From contig QPFY01000003.1 in the NCBI GenBank assembly GCA_003665825.1, positions 1,364,001 to 1,428,000 on the forward strand: DNA of 64,000 nucleotides, written 5' to 3'. The notes beneath the pieces are model-generated. The model did not search any database, was not told the origin of the DNA, and was given only the letters and a program-made list of their open reading frames with translations. The translations under genes were made by a program, and so were the position numbers. The DNA comes from Microbotryum silenes-acaulis. Lineage: Eukaryota > Basidiomycota > Microbotryomycetes > Microbotryales > Microbotryaceae. Below, piece after piece: positions 47,843 through 58,393 of this stretch (positions within the stretch are counted from its first letter, which is position 1; every line of letters begins with the position of its first letter).

Positions 47843-48841
47843 TCATACTAGTGGTTCAATGTCGCCAGTAGATTCGGCTTCGGATTCAGTGTCGGAGGGA
47901 ATACCGTGCCATTCTTCTTCGTCCTCAGCCCCAGCGATCTGTTCTCCCTCCGAGCCGGCATCCTGGTCCCCCGAATCCTCTGCCTCGGGTGATGGGGTCG
48001 ACAGGGCGACTTGTGCCAGCGAAGTTTCCTTAATGTGATCGAGGCGGTTCAGTTCCTTCTCAATCTTGCGTACAAGAGCCTTGCGTGCCGCTTTGATCTT
48101 GTCGTCGCCCTTGGTCGAAATTTCGTCGAGCTGGGTGAGCAGCTTGACCAGCGCGTCCTCGTAGGCGTGAAAAGGGGCATTGTGAGAGTCGTAAGCGAGC
48201 TTCCCGTTGTACGCATGTAGCTTGGTAGGGATTTCCACCTTGGAGCGTTGCGCACAAGTGTCGGCAAGGGCCTCTAGCGCAGCCAAGGCCTGGAGACGGT
48301 AGAGTCGAGCTCGGAAGTGTTTTTGCAAGGTCGTGGCGGCATCTTCTTCGGTTGGACCATACGAGGCAGGCTCGGTGATGGGGATTGAGATGCCACACCT
48401 GGTCGGAGAGGCGGGCCGCTTGCATGATGAAACTTCTTGTGAGATGTGCGCTTGTCGCGTCGAAGATCCTTGCACCTGCTCCGGCTCCGGCTTCGGCTCC
48501 GACTCCGATTCCTCGGCAGAGTCGTACTCATCCTCGCGCTCGTCGCCGTCGTCGTCATGGTGAACGTTATGATCCTTTTGTCGTGGATCCCAGAAGGGTG
48601 AGTAGCTCATTCGTCGAGCCCATTCTTGCTCTCTCAGTTGCTGTTCGTACGCCAATCGTTGTCTCTCGCGTCGTTGCGCCTCCATCGCGAGTGCTCGGCC
48701 GCGTTGTTCGTGGTAAAGCTCGCGCTGACGTTGAGCTTGGGAGAGTCGAGACGGTCCCGCAGCGTAGAAAGGTTGATGGTGGGGGGCATAGGGATCATAG
48801 GGGTCGACGAAGACTGATGGGGCGGTGGGATAGTGGAACAT
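47843..48841 (-). CDS. BAG-domain Hsp70 cochaperone with an IQ motif
   Basis: Single-exon 332-residue protein. The BAG domain is a three-helix bundle that drives ADP release from Hsp70. Here it covers about residues 225-275, with HAYEDALVKLLTQLDEIST and GDDKIKAARKALVRKIEKE, including the Asp/Glu and Arg-Lys-x-Leu-Val positions that contact Hsp70. Just before it, DAATTLQKHFRARLYRLQAL fits an IQ-type calmodulin-binding helix, an arrangement also known in plant BAG proteins. The N terminus is a Tyr/Pro-rich segment, then a Glu/Arg/Gln-rich helix and an acidic run. The C terminus is acidic and ends IEPLV. No signal peptide is seen, so it is presumably cytosolic or nuclear. Confidence 0.82.
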   Translation of the reverse strand: MFHYPTAPSVFVDPYDPYAPHHQPFYAAGPSRLSQAQRQRELYHEQRGRALAMEAQRRERQRLAYEQQLREQEWARRMSYSPFWDPRQKDHNVHHDDDGDEREDEYDSAEESESEPKPEPEQVQGSSTRQAHISQEVSSCKRPASPTRCGISIPITEPASYGPTEEDAATTLQKHFRARLYRLQALAALEALADTCAQRSKVEIPTKLHAYNGKLAYDSHNAPFHAYEDALVKLLTQLDEISTKGDDKIKAARKALVRKIEKELNRLDHIKETSLAQVALSTPSPEAEDSGDQDAGSEGEQIAGAEDEEEWHGIPSDTESEAESTGDIEPLV

Positions 48842-49484
48842 GCTATTGTCGGCGGGTCTGGGCTTGGGATCAGAGCTAAGAACGAGATGGAAGATTTCGG
48901 AAGCGTCAGAACCCCTGCGCGAATAGGCCGAGTCCTGGGAGGGCTGAGTGCAGAGGACACTGACTTACTCTAATCACCAAGGGGCTTTTCGAATGTGGGT
49001 ACGTTGAAGATGTGGAACTTCGTCGAGGCAAGTGTGTGTGAATAAAGGCGTGACAAGGAAGTGGATGACGGAAAGAGAAAGAGGCTGAGCAATTCTTCGC
49101 GCGCGACGCCCTTTTTGTCCGCCGAGGAGTCTCCGTGATGGTGCGAGAATGTGCTGGAACTCTCTGGAACAAGCGGCCCGCCGTGGGCCCGGCCGAGCAG
49201 ACCGAATCAGTGTGTACGCTGCTTGGAGAAATATGGTGAAACTTCTTCTGTGCTTGACGAGTACTTCAGTCACTTATTCTGTTGCTCCGGGGACGGCAAG
49301 TTCAGACCACTGACAGTCACGTGATGCCGTTGGCTATACTTCGGCGAATCCAGGCGTGATGGAGCTTCTCAAGGACGAGGACGATCTTAAGTTCGCCGCG
49401 GTTGATGTTCATAATCGTCGTCGCACATCTACGATATTCGATTGCAACACGTTCGATATATAATAGCCGTCTGCATGGTATCCA
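48842..49484. other. Intergenic, upstream of the BAG gene
   Basis: Probable promoter of the minus-strand BAG gene. A GAAACTTCTTC string at 49238-49248 resembles part of a heat-shock element, but one such match can occur by chance. Nothing else was seen. Confidence 0.4.
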
Positions 49485-50041
49485 TCACTGCAAGTTGCTC
49501 AAGAATGCGCCCCATCGGGAAGTGATGGCTTTTCCAAGCTCGAACAACTCGAGCTCCTCGTCCACTCGTTCACCGTCATGCTCCGGGTCTAGAGAATCAA
49601 AGTACCCCTGAGCGAGTTCGCATACAATCTCGTCCTTTTCGGGTAAGTCGCCAGTTAAGAAGTAGTTGCGGAAGTGTTTGGCCGTGCACGTCGAGACGCC
49701 ACCGAACGAGCAATGTCCCCGCGCGTTTTGAATCAGAAGGCGCGTCGAGTCGGTAAATCGTGCATTGGCTTTGCGGGCGGACGTCAACGGGGTGATGGGA
49801 TCGGCAGTGTTTCCGATAATCAGGACCTGTGCAGTCGGCAACCATTCAATCGATGTATTAGCCCACCTGGCAGTACCTGGGTGTCCTCTGGCGACTCACC
49901 TTGTTCTTGAGCTTGGAGTTCCAGGGACCGTTGAATCTCTCGGGCGTCTTTCGCGATGCCGGCCAGTACTCGCACGAACCATCCGGTTCAATCAGAGAAA
50001 CACTGGCACCAAAATGAGGCGAGGTTTCGAGCGCTCTGTAC
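49485..50041 (-). pseudogene. C-terminal fragment of a TAP-type alpha/beta hydrolase
   Basis: Two exons are readable. An upstream one, ending at 49900, has FGASVSLIEPDGSCEYWPAS and TPERFNGPWNSKLKNK. The second, 49826-49485, has VLIIGNTADPITPLTSARK and NARGHCSFGGVSTC. This is the TAP-like C-terminal domain of secreted fungal peptidase/hydrolase proteins, with the catalytic Asp (NTADPITP) and His (GHCSF) of the triad. The rest of the enzyme, including the GxSxG nucleophile, should lie just upstream but I find no matching exons up to about 51300. Instead that DNA holds duplications and an H2B relic. The remaining frames are undamaged, so loss of the 5' part may be recent. A distant, unusually spliced 5' part is the alternative. 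Confidence 0.7.
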
Positions 50042-50197
50042 GTCTTGTCATTTGATATGTGTCTGTGCCTGTGGTATCTGCGCGGATGCGCGTGCGTTTA
50101 GTCATTAGTCACTTTGGTATTGGAGTTTGATCTGTTTAAGTTAGGGAGCGCGCGGGGCTTTCTTCCCGCGCGGCTGTTTACTCTTGGTAGCTTTCTC

Positions 50198-50342
50198 ATC
50201 ACTCGCTCTACATTGTGGTCCTGACTTCTCGGCGTCGTGCACCCTCACCTATCGGAAGGTTAGTTACTGGAATACGTATTATCACTCGCTCTACATTGTG
50301 GTCCTGACTTCTCGGCGTCGTGCACCCTCACCTATCGGAAGG
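50198..50342. repeat. Perfect 62-bp direct duplication
   Basis: Bases 50198-50259 and 50281-50342 are identical over 62 positions (beginning ATCACTCGCTCTACATTGTG), separated by 21 bases. Complete identity points to a recent event. Confidence 0.95.
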
Positions 50343-50995
50343 CTTTACTTCCGCGCTCGCATCTTTTCTGCGATATGGCGAGTAGGTGCCTTTGCGCAAC
50401 AGACGATGGCTAAGACCGACTGGGAACTGCAAGCCTGCACGAGCGCTGCGTGACTGGTTTGCCGTTGCCGCTTTTGCCTCCTTAGATTCTGTAGGGCATG
50501 CTTGAGAAGCGAGTAGGATCCAATGGGAACGAGGTCTTCGTGGTTCAGAGGGCTTGGGTGAGTGAGTTCTTCAAATGTGAAGGGGCGCAATGAGGCGAGG
50601 AGAGAGGTGGAGAAGGGGAAGCGACACGGGTGAAGGCCTGATGCGCTACTCTCAAGCGAGGGCGGGAGTGGAATAGTGCGCCATCTTGCGTGGACGGGGT
50701 CGATAAGGTTTGGAGTGTTATTGTACTCGATCAGCCGACATCAACGGAGTCCTCCCACCCGGAATCCAAGGAGAGCACATATCGGATGGCACCGATGATA
50801 TATGAGCCTACTGCATAAAATGAACAACTACGTGCGTCAACCCGGGGCGACGCGATGTCAAATCGGAAAAGGAGTTTTGTCGGTTTTGATCTCGGCGGCG
50901 CGGTGACGTCTGGCTGCGAGCGACGCGATTGCGCGTTGACGCTCGCACCCTCTCCTCACCACCTCATTATACCTTCCAACCTCAATAGCAATGGC

Positions 50996-51053
50996 ACCCG
51001 ACTAAATTGCCCTCTCAGGAAAGAACCCGACTCAAGTGCCCTCTCAGGAAAGA
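50996..51053. repeat. 29-bp tandem pair
   Basis: Units at 50996-51024 and 51025-51053 match at 27 of 29 positions and share TGCCCTCTCAGGAAAGA. They abut directly. Confidence 0.85.
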
Positions 51054-51337
51054 CACCTGTTAACAGCGTCCGCCGAATATGAGTCCTCGACATCTCTGCG
51101 CACTGCCACCCCGCTGACTCCGACTCGTCCGCGAAACTCGTGCAACATTGCTTCAGGTTGTCAGCAATAATTCGGCCAAAAAGTTCACCGCATCAGAAGA
51201 CATGAGGAAGGTCAAGAGGCATAGGAAGTAACAAGAGAATTATTCGACGTACATCTAATCTAATAGGTGTCGATCGTCTTGCCCTCTCGCCCAGAACCAG
51301 GCAGAACAATTCCTACCGAGGTGCACGTCACGTCGAC

Positions 51338-51560
51338 ATGGCCTACAGTCACCAGCGAGTTCCTCAAGCAAGTCCATCCCGACACTGGCATCTCAACGAA
51401 GGTCTTGTCGGTCTTGTGCAGCTTGGTCATCGACATGTTCGAACGTCTCGCTACCGAGCCTGGAAAGCTCGCAGCCTACGGGAGTCATTGCCGGAAATTG
51501 AGCCTGGCTCCGACCAAGCGGGCCTGTCGGCTCAGTTACTACTAGTGTAGGCTCCGCAGA
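51338..51560 (+). pseudogene. Histone H2B relic with broken frames
   Basis: The core frame reads [13 protein letters not shown] and, after four changed positions, [15 protein letters not shown]. This is the alpha-1 to alpha-2 part of the histone H2B fold and is unmistakable. Upstream, the expected Tyr-Ser-Ser-Tyr-Ile-Tyr-Lys-Val block appears only in another frame (TAC AGT CAC CAG, near 51343). Downstream, the SSREIQ block survives as SLPEIE in a third frame, after which a stop follows. The Lys-rich N-terminal tail is missing. At least two frameshifts plus several substitutions at normally invariant H2B positions make this a decayed copy, not a variant histone. A sequencing error alone would not explain the substitutions. 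Confidence 0.75.
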
Positions 51561-52333
51561 GTCACTCAGCGCATTCACATCGTTTGGATCGAAGAAAATA
51601 AGACCGACGATGCCGGCGCGTGAGATCCAGAACTCTGTTCGTTTTCTCCTCCCCGACAAACCTTCCAAGCACGCCATCTCCCAGGGTATCAAGGCATGTT
51701 CCAGTGAGTGATATGACTCGGTACTCGGCACAGAGCCTCGAGTGTACCGTCTTATGCATATCGTTGAGAGTTTCCAGCCGCCAAGTGAACACAGCAGAGT
51801 CGCTCGTACATAAGAGTCCGAGGCAGGTGCACGGATTGCAGTTCCAATGTAGCGGTTATCATACACGCTTGTAGCTCTAATTAGTTTGAATGAATATCCG
51901 TCATCACAGAAAAACGTCAACATGTTGAAAACAAGAGCGATAGTATGCCCATGACCCGGAAGTCCTCATAGGCAAGAAAATATTTCGTTCGCAACACGAA
52001 CCGTTCTGTAGTAGGAATTCATGTGCGAAACACTTATGCAGATCAAGTCTATTATTCATCATCTAAGATGGCCATTGCAGAGACAAAAACACAGATAGTC
52101 GTCAAACAGAATTCGTGAAGCAAGATGCGAAGAGCGTTCGATTGGGAAGGGCGCGCGTAGGAATCAAAAATGGGGCGAAGTCTAGGACGAGCGCGAAAAT
52201 GACTAACTGTCACGTAGGTATGGGATATGCTGTTCATAACGAGTGATGGATTCCGAATCATAAGTCCTGGGGAACGCAATTTGCGGACGACGGAGGGCAC
52301 GCGTTCGACGCGACGCCACCACATTTTCTTTCA

Positions 52334-54421
52334 TCAAACGATGAAAGCGGCGACAAGAGACAAGAGACCACCGACGACGCCGGTGGCTTGAATCGAGCCT
52401 GCACCACTGGCGCGGGTCGTCGTGCTAGCTGCAGCGGACGAGGTCGACGTCGCCGAGGCGCCCGAGGTGCCCGTGCGGGACGAGGAGGAGCCTGAGCCAC
52501 TGGCGGAAGCCGCAGACGAGGCACTGCTGGCGGCGCTCGCAGAAGTGGAAGTAGATTGGTAGCCCAACGACGCGATCGGAAACAGAGCGGTCGAAGCGTG
52601 GGTCACGCAGTTGGACGAAGCGGGTACGCGGGGAGTCCAAGGGAGGGTCGAGGTCGCGGGCAAGTCCTCGGGTTGCGACCAGACCGTCGTCTTGCCGTTG
52701 GTGCCGGTGTACGTACCAACCTCGTCTTGCAAATCACCCTCGCACGAAACGAACTCGCCGACCGAGACGTTGGATGGCATGTTGTAGTCGCAACCAATGA
52801 TGTCGTATTTGCTGCAGGCGAGAAGAACGCGCACGCGTGAGCAATCTGCCGTCCCAATCGCTCGGTCGACCAATGAACGGTAGTCTCAGAGGATACACTC
52901 ACTTCTGGCAATAATCGGGGGTGGTGACGTTGGGAAAGCACAACTTGAAGCAGAACACACCCGAACCGACGAAGCTGAGTACCGCGAAAGATAGGCGCGT
53001 CAGTTTAGGTGCTGCGCAAGAAAGCCCCATGCATGTTGCCTCGGCTGGTTGCGTGGACTGACTTGTTCCATTGGACGACTTGACCGTAAGCGTTGCCCGA
53101 GGTGTTAGCGCCAGGGAATTGGCTCGAGTACACGAGACCACCAAGGGGATTACCGAGCTGGCGAGGGTTGGAACGAGAGAGATGATGAGTGATCCCGGAA
53201 CAAGTGAACAATGCCGCGCCAGAGATCGTTCACTTACCAAGTCGGCACCGTGGGGGTCAAGCTCTCCGCCCGAGTCGGTCTCTTGCAAGCCGAGACCGGT
53301 CTGGTTCAGGTAACCGACAAACTGGATGTAGGCCGAAGTCCTCATAAACTGTTGTTGCAAGAGAGCGCATCGCAGTACTCGAAGCGATCAGCACTCGATT
53401 CGATTGGGCAGGGTAGCGCAGCGAATTATACTCACTTGAAGACCTGTGATTGTGCCGGCGGGCATGATTCGCCCTCCGAGACCAGCCCTCGTACACTGCA
53501 AATCAGAGAAAGACATCGAAAACCCGCGTCAGACCTTGTGGCAAACGTAGACAGGCACCCAGTGCAGCGCGTAGACGACCAGACTTACATAGGCTACGAC
53601 CTCGGCCTCAATGTCGCCGATCGTCTCATTGGCCGTCGTTCCGGGGGAGCCCCACAGGCAGAAAGCTATGACAGGATGAACAGGTCGAAACGCGTCAGCT
53701 CCCGCCATCTTCCGTTTTCCACCGCGCACATTGACATGGGATCGAATGTCGTGCAGGGCAGGTAGTAGACGGGAGGAGCTGTTTGAGCTCGGGCTCGGAA
53801 TCCCGAGTCGGACCGAGCAGCGCCTCTACCCCGCGCGCGCGGAGCGGAAAGGCCACTCACAATCGATCGAGTTCAACAGAGCGGTCTGGCACATGCCATC
53901 GGCGTTCTCGGTAGTCGAGTTGCAAATGTTGGTACCAGTCTGAGGACCACGGAGGTAGCTGTACAGACAATTTCCCAAGTGAACAACGGTGGGGTCTCGG
54001 CGTCAGCGACTGGCTTCTTTCGACGACGGCCACGACTGCGCGGGCGTGGCCCCGCGCAGAGCGGAGTCCGCAATAGCGTGTCCCGTGTCCTTGCGCCAGC
54101 AGGCGGGCGAGGCGCGTTGAGCAGGCGGACTGACTCGTAAGGGTTGACTTGATTGGGCACCTGATTGTAGGCATACGTGTACTGTTTGGTGGACAGAGAG
54201 TGAAATGCTGCTTAGTATCGCACAAGAAAAGACAATGTTTGTGAGAAGGGAGCAGGACTTGCAGACGTCAGTGGTAACGGTGTGTTACCGTCACCCGAGG
54301 CGCGAGCTTGCAGCGCACGAGCAACCTCTTGTTGGCCCGGAGCTTGCGTCACTTGAGGCTCAGGTGCGGCGTGAACGGCCGAGGCCAAAAGAGCGACGAG
54401 AACGGTCGAAGCGGACAACAT
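52334..54421 (-). CDS. Secreted GPI-anchored mannoprotein, MP88/macrophage-activating-glycoprotein type
   Basis: Cell-surface glycoprotein of a basidiomycete-specific family that includes the immunodominant mannoprotein MP88 of Cryptococcus. Its biochemical role is unknown. The gene has many short exons on the minus strand from the ATG at 54421 to the stop at 52334. A signal peptide is evident (MLSASTVLVALLASAVHA). Family blocks follow in order: GPQTGTNICNSTTENADGMC, DFCLWGSPGTTANETIGDIE, CTRAGLGGRIMPAGTITGLQ, AYIQFVGYLNQTGLGL, SGGELDPHGADL, GNPLGGLVYSSQFPG, FCFKLCFPNVTTPDYCQNKY, IGCDYNMPSN and CEGDLQDEVGTYTGTNGKTT. The C terminus is a Ser/Thr/Ala stalk and a hydrophobic GPI signal (GVVGGLLSLVAAFIV). 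The paired Cys pattern is intact. Exon borders were not all fixed individually. Confidence 0.85.
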
Positions 54422-56056
54422 GACGGATGGGTGGAAGGTGGGTGGGGTGGACAGACGAAAGGAGAGGAGGGTTAAAGGGAAGAACCAGCAAGGACACGGG
54501 CGGTTGAGCGACTTTGAGCGACGGCGGGCGAAACGGGGCGAATCGTGAGAGACGATTGGTCGATTTTCGCACGGGCGAATCACAAGCGCGAGCTGAAAAT
54601 TGACCGATTTGCGCCTGCCACGCGACGTAGGGCAGGTTCAACGGCGAATTGGTAGGGTGGTAGCTGACAGTCGATGCAGACAATATCAATCACGAGCAGA
54701 AAGAGATGAATAACACGGGCATCAATGCTCGTTGTGTTATTCTTTATTAGATGATGAGGTGTGCAGTGCTGCTGTGCCGGTCGACGGCAACCGTCGATTT
54801 CTGGTGGACCTGGCGCTCAAAGCTGTGCCGGATCTCAATTGTGCCTATTTTTGGGCGATCACACCCGATCCTGATTCATCCACCCGGGGGTGCGTTCGGA
54901 ATTATTTTCGCCCTCGGCCCTCGGGGGCATAAGTATGTCCTCCAAGAGCACAAGTCCTGGTCATTCATTCAAAGCGAAACCTTCGCGGGAGCAAGTTGTT
55001 GTTTGTAGCTTCTACGACACCACCGGTCTCATCCAGCCTAACCTCGTGTACAGAGGACCCCCCTCCCACTGCATCATCTGTCTGCACGGTAATTCTAGTG
55101 AGCCGGTGCCTGCCGCCGTGAGCTGCACGTCAATTGAGAGGGCGATCACTCGACATTCGACTTGGACCGTGCGGACGTCGTTGCCGCAAGCTCGACGTCT
55201 CGCCATCGGCGGGTCGTCTGACAGGCATTCACCATCGTGCATAGGTCAATTTCAGTCCATCAAAAGTGAAGCCGGTTTGCAGTCTTCCTCTTCACTGTAC
55301 GAGGCTACCAGCACGCGAAGCAAACATGACTTTGGGAACTTCGTCTTCTAAGACTTCCGTCGTCGAGTCATCACTAGTGACACTTCCCCAATACTGCTGA
55401 GGAGGAGCTTGTGAGTACGGAATTCGCCACCGACCAAGAGGCACAGACTTACTACTTTCGACTGTGGAGGCTTTGCGAACGATCGCTGGCAAGCGAGAAA
55501 AAGTCAAAGTCAAAGACGTCATGGCAGTCGTTCCCAGCGCAGGTGGAGATTTCGGACGACTCTGACAAACGGATTAGCACAACGATAATGCATTCTCCCA
55601 CTTGACCAAGCAATGATTTATCTTCCCGGCACTTATCAATACAAGAGAATCAGAAAAAATTGAACAGAAAGCCAGCTTTGTCGGTTCATCCACTTTTTGC
55701 GATACTTCAAATGTGGTACTGGCCACCCAACAGGCTCTTACGAGTTCCAATCGACCACCTCCAAGCGAAGATATCCATCTTATCTCCTAGGATATCTATC
55801 TATTATCTATCTAGGCCTCTATCTAAGATATCTGACTAAGATGGGAGATAGTTAGATAAGGGCCAGAGCCTAATTTTCTTAGATAGATATCTAATATCTG
55901 CGAGATTATCTTCTCTGATGAGGAACCCTGGTCACTTGCATGCCCTCATACGGTCATCGTCAGCTGAACCTGACGATCCGCTTCACCCGCTCGTCTCGGC
56001 AGTCTTGGGCTCTTTGGCTCTTTCGCTCTCACCCATCTCGCAGCGCTTCCCTCAGC
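54422..56056. other. Intergenic between divergent genes, no supported gene
   Basis: About 1.6 kb. A plus-strand frame from an ATG at 54935 runs 139 codons but resembles no family and is not called. The right part contains the ATCTAT-rich tract at 55769-55916. Confidence 0.45.
55769..55916. repeat. ATCTAT/AGATAT-rich tract resembling hAT subterminal sequence
   Basis: Contains many copies of TATCTA and its complement on both strands plus an imperfect palindrome around 55815-55860. Its composition closely resembles the subterminal regions of the hAT element at 2521-6261, and the right side ends near GAACCCTGG, reminiscent of a CCCTG terminus. I could not define matching terminal repeats. Confidence 0.5.
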
Positions 56057-56976
56057 ATGGGTTCCTCCACCCGATTGCCGATCCTGATCGTCAATCCAAA
56101 CACGACGGAAACGATGACCAAGTCGGTCGAGGCGATGCTCTCTCCTTTGCTCACCGATACCTCGTTCGTAAGTCGGGCGCCGAACCTCCATCCTCTCCGG
56201 TTCTTGGCGATACGCATTTGCGACTGCTGATCCTTTTCGCTTGTCCGTTCCCTCCACTCTACAAATATCGTGACCAAAAGCCCAAACCAACCTATTTCAC
56301 GTGTCCATATCCTGGTATTGCGTCAATCAACTCGTCCCACGACTGCCACCAAACAGCCACGATCATTCTCCCCCACCTGATCCCATTGCTCGCATCGCAT
56401 TCGGCCGTCTTGATCGCATGCTATTCGCATCATCCGCTCGTGCAGCAACTGTTGCCCTATACTGAAGGCGAGAAAGCCGTGCTCGGCATCTTTGAGGCTT
56501 CAGTATTGAGTTCGCTAGCGAATCTGACGTCGACACTAAGAGTCGAAGGCCAGAGCGAACGGGATCGGGACCAACAAGCGGCCATTAAGAGCAAACGAGC
56601 TCGATTTGGAATCGTTTCAACGGGAAAAGTGTGGGAGCTGCTGTTGACCCAAGCCGTCGATACCTTCCTGGGTACCTCGGACAATTCGGCCCTTTTCGCC
56701 GGCGTCGAAACAACGGGCTTGACCGCCGTCGAATTGCACGACTCGAGTCCCGAACTCGTCAAGGAACGGACCAAGGATGCGGTGAAGAGATTGTTGAGGA
56801 AAGGAGATGTTGGAGCGGTCTGCTTGGGTTGTGCCGCGTTTGCTGGGATGGATCAGACCGTCCGGGAGGCTGCGGTTGAGGAGTTGGGTGCGGCCGAGGG
56901 GGAGAGGGTCAAGATCATCGATGGTGTCAAGGTCGGGTATTTCATGCTCGAAGGCATGGTCAAGACAGGTCTCTAG
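56057..56976 (+). CDS. dcg1: Dcg1/hydantoin-racemase-like protein (Asp/Glu racemase superfamily)
   Basis: Member of the Asp/Glu/hydantoin racemase fold. The yeast homologue Dcg1 is linked to allantoin/nitrogen metabolism but its reaction is unproven. Two exons (56057-56167, 56281-56976) sum to 807 bases, 268 residues. The start MGSSTRLPILIVNPNTTETM gives the conserved NPNT motif at strand 1. The two expected catalytic cysteines lie in ACYSHHPLVQQL and in VCLGCAAFAGM. The VCLGC block has two extra residues before AGM compared with the usual form. FTCPYPGIASINS carries the substrate-loop Ser/Asn residues. The long upstream in-frame extension (from 55918) was rejected because the family starts at the ATG chosen, and the intron uses AAAG as acceptor. 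Confidence 0.85.
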
Positions 56977-57505
56977 CTGAGATATGTAAGCCGTCGCGTG
57001 GGGTGGGGTAAACAGGCTAGAGCCTTATTTTAGTTTGAAGTACTTGCGAATCGCAGCCACTTTGTTCTTCTTTGTAGCATTCATATCCTATTCATTCACT
57101 TCGACAGCCAGATCTTTACCGACCCTGTCCTTGCTTGCTTTCATCTTCAGCCGCCTGTGTCTGGCTGCTTTGACTCTTTCGGCCGGTTTAGTCCTCGTTG
57201 AGCGGTTCCACGGTCGATCTTTGTGCGAGCGCCGTATCTGTCGAAATTTCATCATGGATCCCATCTTGTTTTGACGACATCACACGCTGATAGGGTGGTC
57301 TCCGATGCGTGTCACGAGTGCGCCAAAGGCCGACGATGGATCGAGGTCGATCTGGCCCGTCCTACGATGAGGCGCGGCGTGTCGCCGCCCTTCCATGGAG
57401 GTTGAAGCATTCGGGCGCTAGGATGATGTGGGGCACGACGACGCGTCATTCTCGTGCGCGAACGTGTCTTGAGAGTTGATATGACGATGAGGGGGCCGTA
57501 TCCGT
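56977..57505. other. Convergent intergenic region
   Basis: Between the 3' ends of the Dcg1-like gene and the small membrane-protein gene. No feature was recognised. Confidence 0.4.
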
Positions 57506-57856
57506 TCAAGATCGCCTTGTGGATGTAGTATCGTCCGCTCCAGACCCGGTTTCGCTCCCTGCCGACGAGGACGAGCCATGCAGCAACCAATCCATGGCAC
57601 CGCGGAGTGCCTTTTCGCCCGCTAGGATGAGGGTGCCGCCGATGACAAATGCGCCCATACCCCCGAGGGTGTAGACGACGGTGGTGGTGATGGCGTGCAG
57701 CGTCGGCTTGGGCGACCACAGCGACGACGGCGACGAGACGGACGACGGCAGTGCGGGCAGCGCGAGCAGCGTCGCGACGAGCACCAGCAACGGCAGATCG
57801 CGGACGAGCGAGCGGGAGCTGTTGCTGCTGGGGGACGGCTTGTCGTCGGAGGGCAT
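57506..57856 (-). CDS. Small membrane protein, two hydrophobic segments
   Basis: 116 residues from the ATG at 57856 (MPSDDKPSPS), family not recognised. The first hydrophobic stretch is LPLLVLVATLLALPALPSSV and the second VVYTLGGMGAFVIGGTLILAG, with Gly spacing typical of a packed helix. The C terminus is a Ser/Gly/Asp-rich tail. The frame remains open upstream with no convincing start beyond 57856. It could be an organelle membrane protein, but nothing in the sequence settles that. Its being real rests on two clean transmembrane stretches in one frame. Confidence 0.45.
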   Translation of the reverse strand: MPSDDKPSPSSNSSRSLVRDLPLLVLVATLLALPALPSSVSSPSSLWSPKPTLHAITTTVVYTLGGMGAFVIGGTLILAGEKALRGAMDWLLHGSSSSAGSETGSGADDTTSTRRS

Positions 57857-58393
57857 GTTGTCGAGATTGTATTTTATCGCCTCGGGATGGATGGGAGCCA
57901 AGAGCGGGTCTCGACACCTGGGTTGACGCGCCTCGAATTGCCGCTTCTGCAAGGTCCGCGCGATGGCGATCTGGTAAGCCAATCGTAGCGGGCCTCGGCT
58001 GGGCTCGGCTGGGACTGGCTGGGACTGGCTGGGAGCCGGCAGAGGCCGGCAGCTCGCTCTCGTGCCGCTCTCGCTGTACGTTGCGCTTACGGGGTCTCTC
58101 AGCTTCCGCATAAGGTCTCGTCACAGCGACGACAACGACCACCACCCTCTTTCAACCGACTCGTTCTACTTTCTCAGCTTGGCTCGCTCTGCCTCTCACA
58201 TTCCTTCTTTCTTCCTGAACCGCCTGTAGCTCGCGATCGTCGCCGGCTCGCGTGCCATTCGCCGCCAGCAGCCAGCAGCAGCAGCCGCCAGCTCGCGTCG
58301 CGCCGACCCTCAATTTGCCTTTGCGACGCGCCGGAACCGAGTCGACTCCATCTCTCCCGCCCGATCGCCTTGAACACGCCGTTTGATCACACC
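57857..58393. other. Divergent intergenic region, CDK promoter side
   Basis: Between the small membrane protein and the kinase gene. It has a short tandem of GGCTGGGACT near 58005-58030 and is CT-rich before the kinase ATG. No gene was seen. Confidence 0.45.

Larger units (their letters stand above)
50056..52333. other. Gene-poor interval with duplications and a histone relic
   Basis: About 2.3 kb between the truncated hydrolase and the mannoprotein gene. It holds the 62-bp duplication, the 29-bp tandem pair and the H2B relic listed separately. Other frames, including the 176-codon minus-strand one at 51393-51923, resemble nothing known. Confidence 0.55.

Noticed and set aside
49238..49248. 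Heat-shock-element-like GAAACTTCTTC upstream of the BAG gene
   Set aside because: Only one imperfect unit pair about 400 bases from the ATG, expected by chance at this frequency.
51393..51923. 176-codon minus-strand frame over the H2B relic
   Set aside because: Resembles nothing known, and the opposite strand carries recognisable H2B sequence.
54890..55351. 153-codon plus-strand frame (139 codons from an ATG)
   Set aside because: No family similarity, no supporting promoter or splice context, and low-complexity Ser content.
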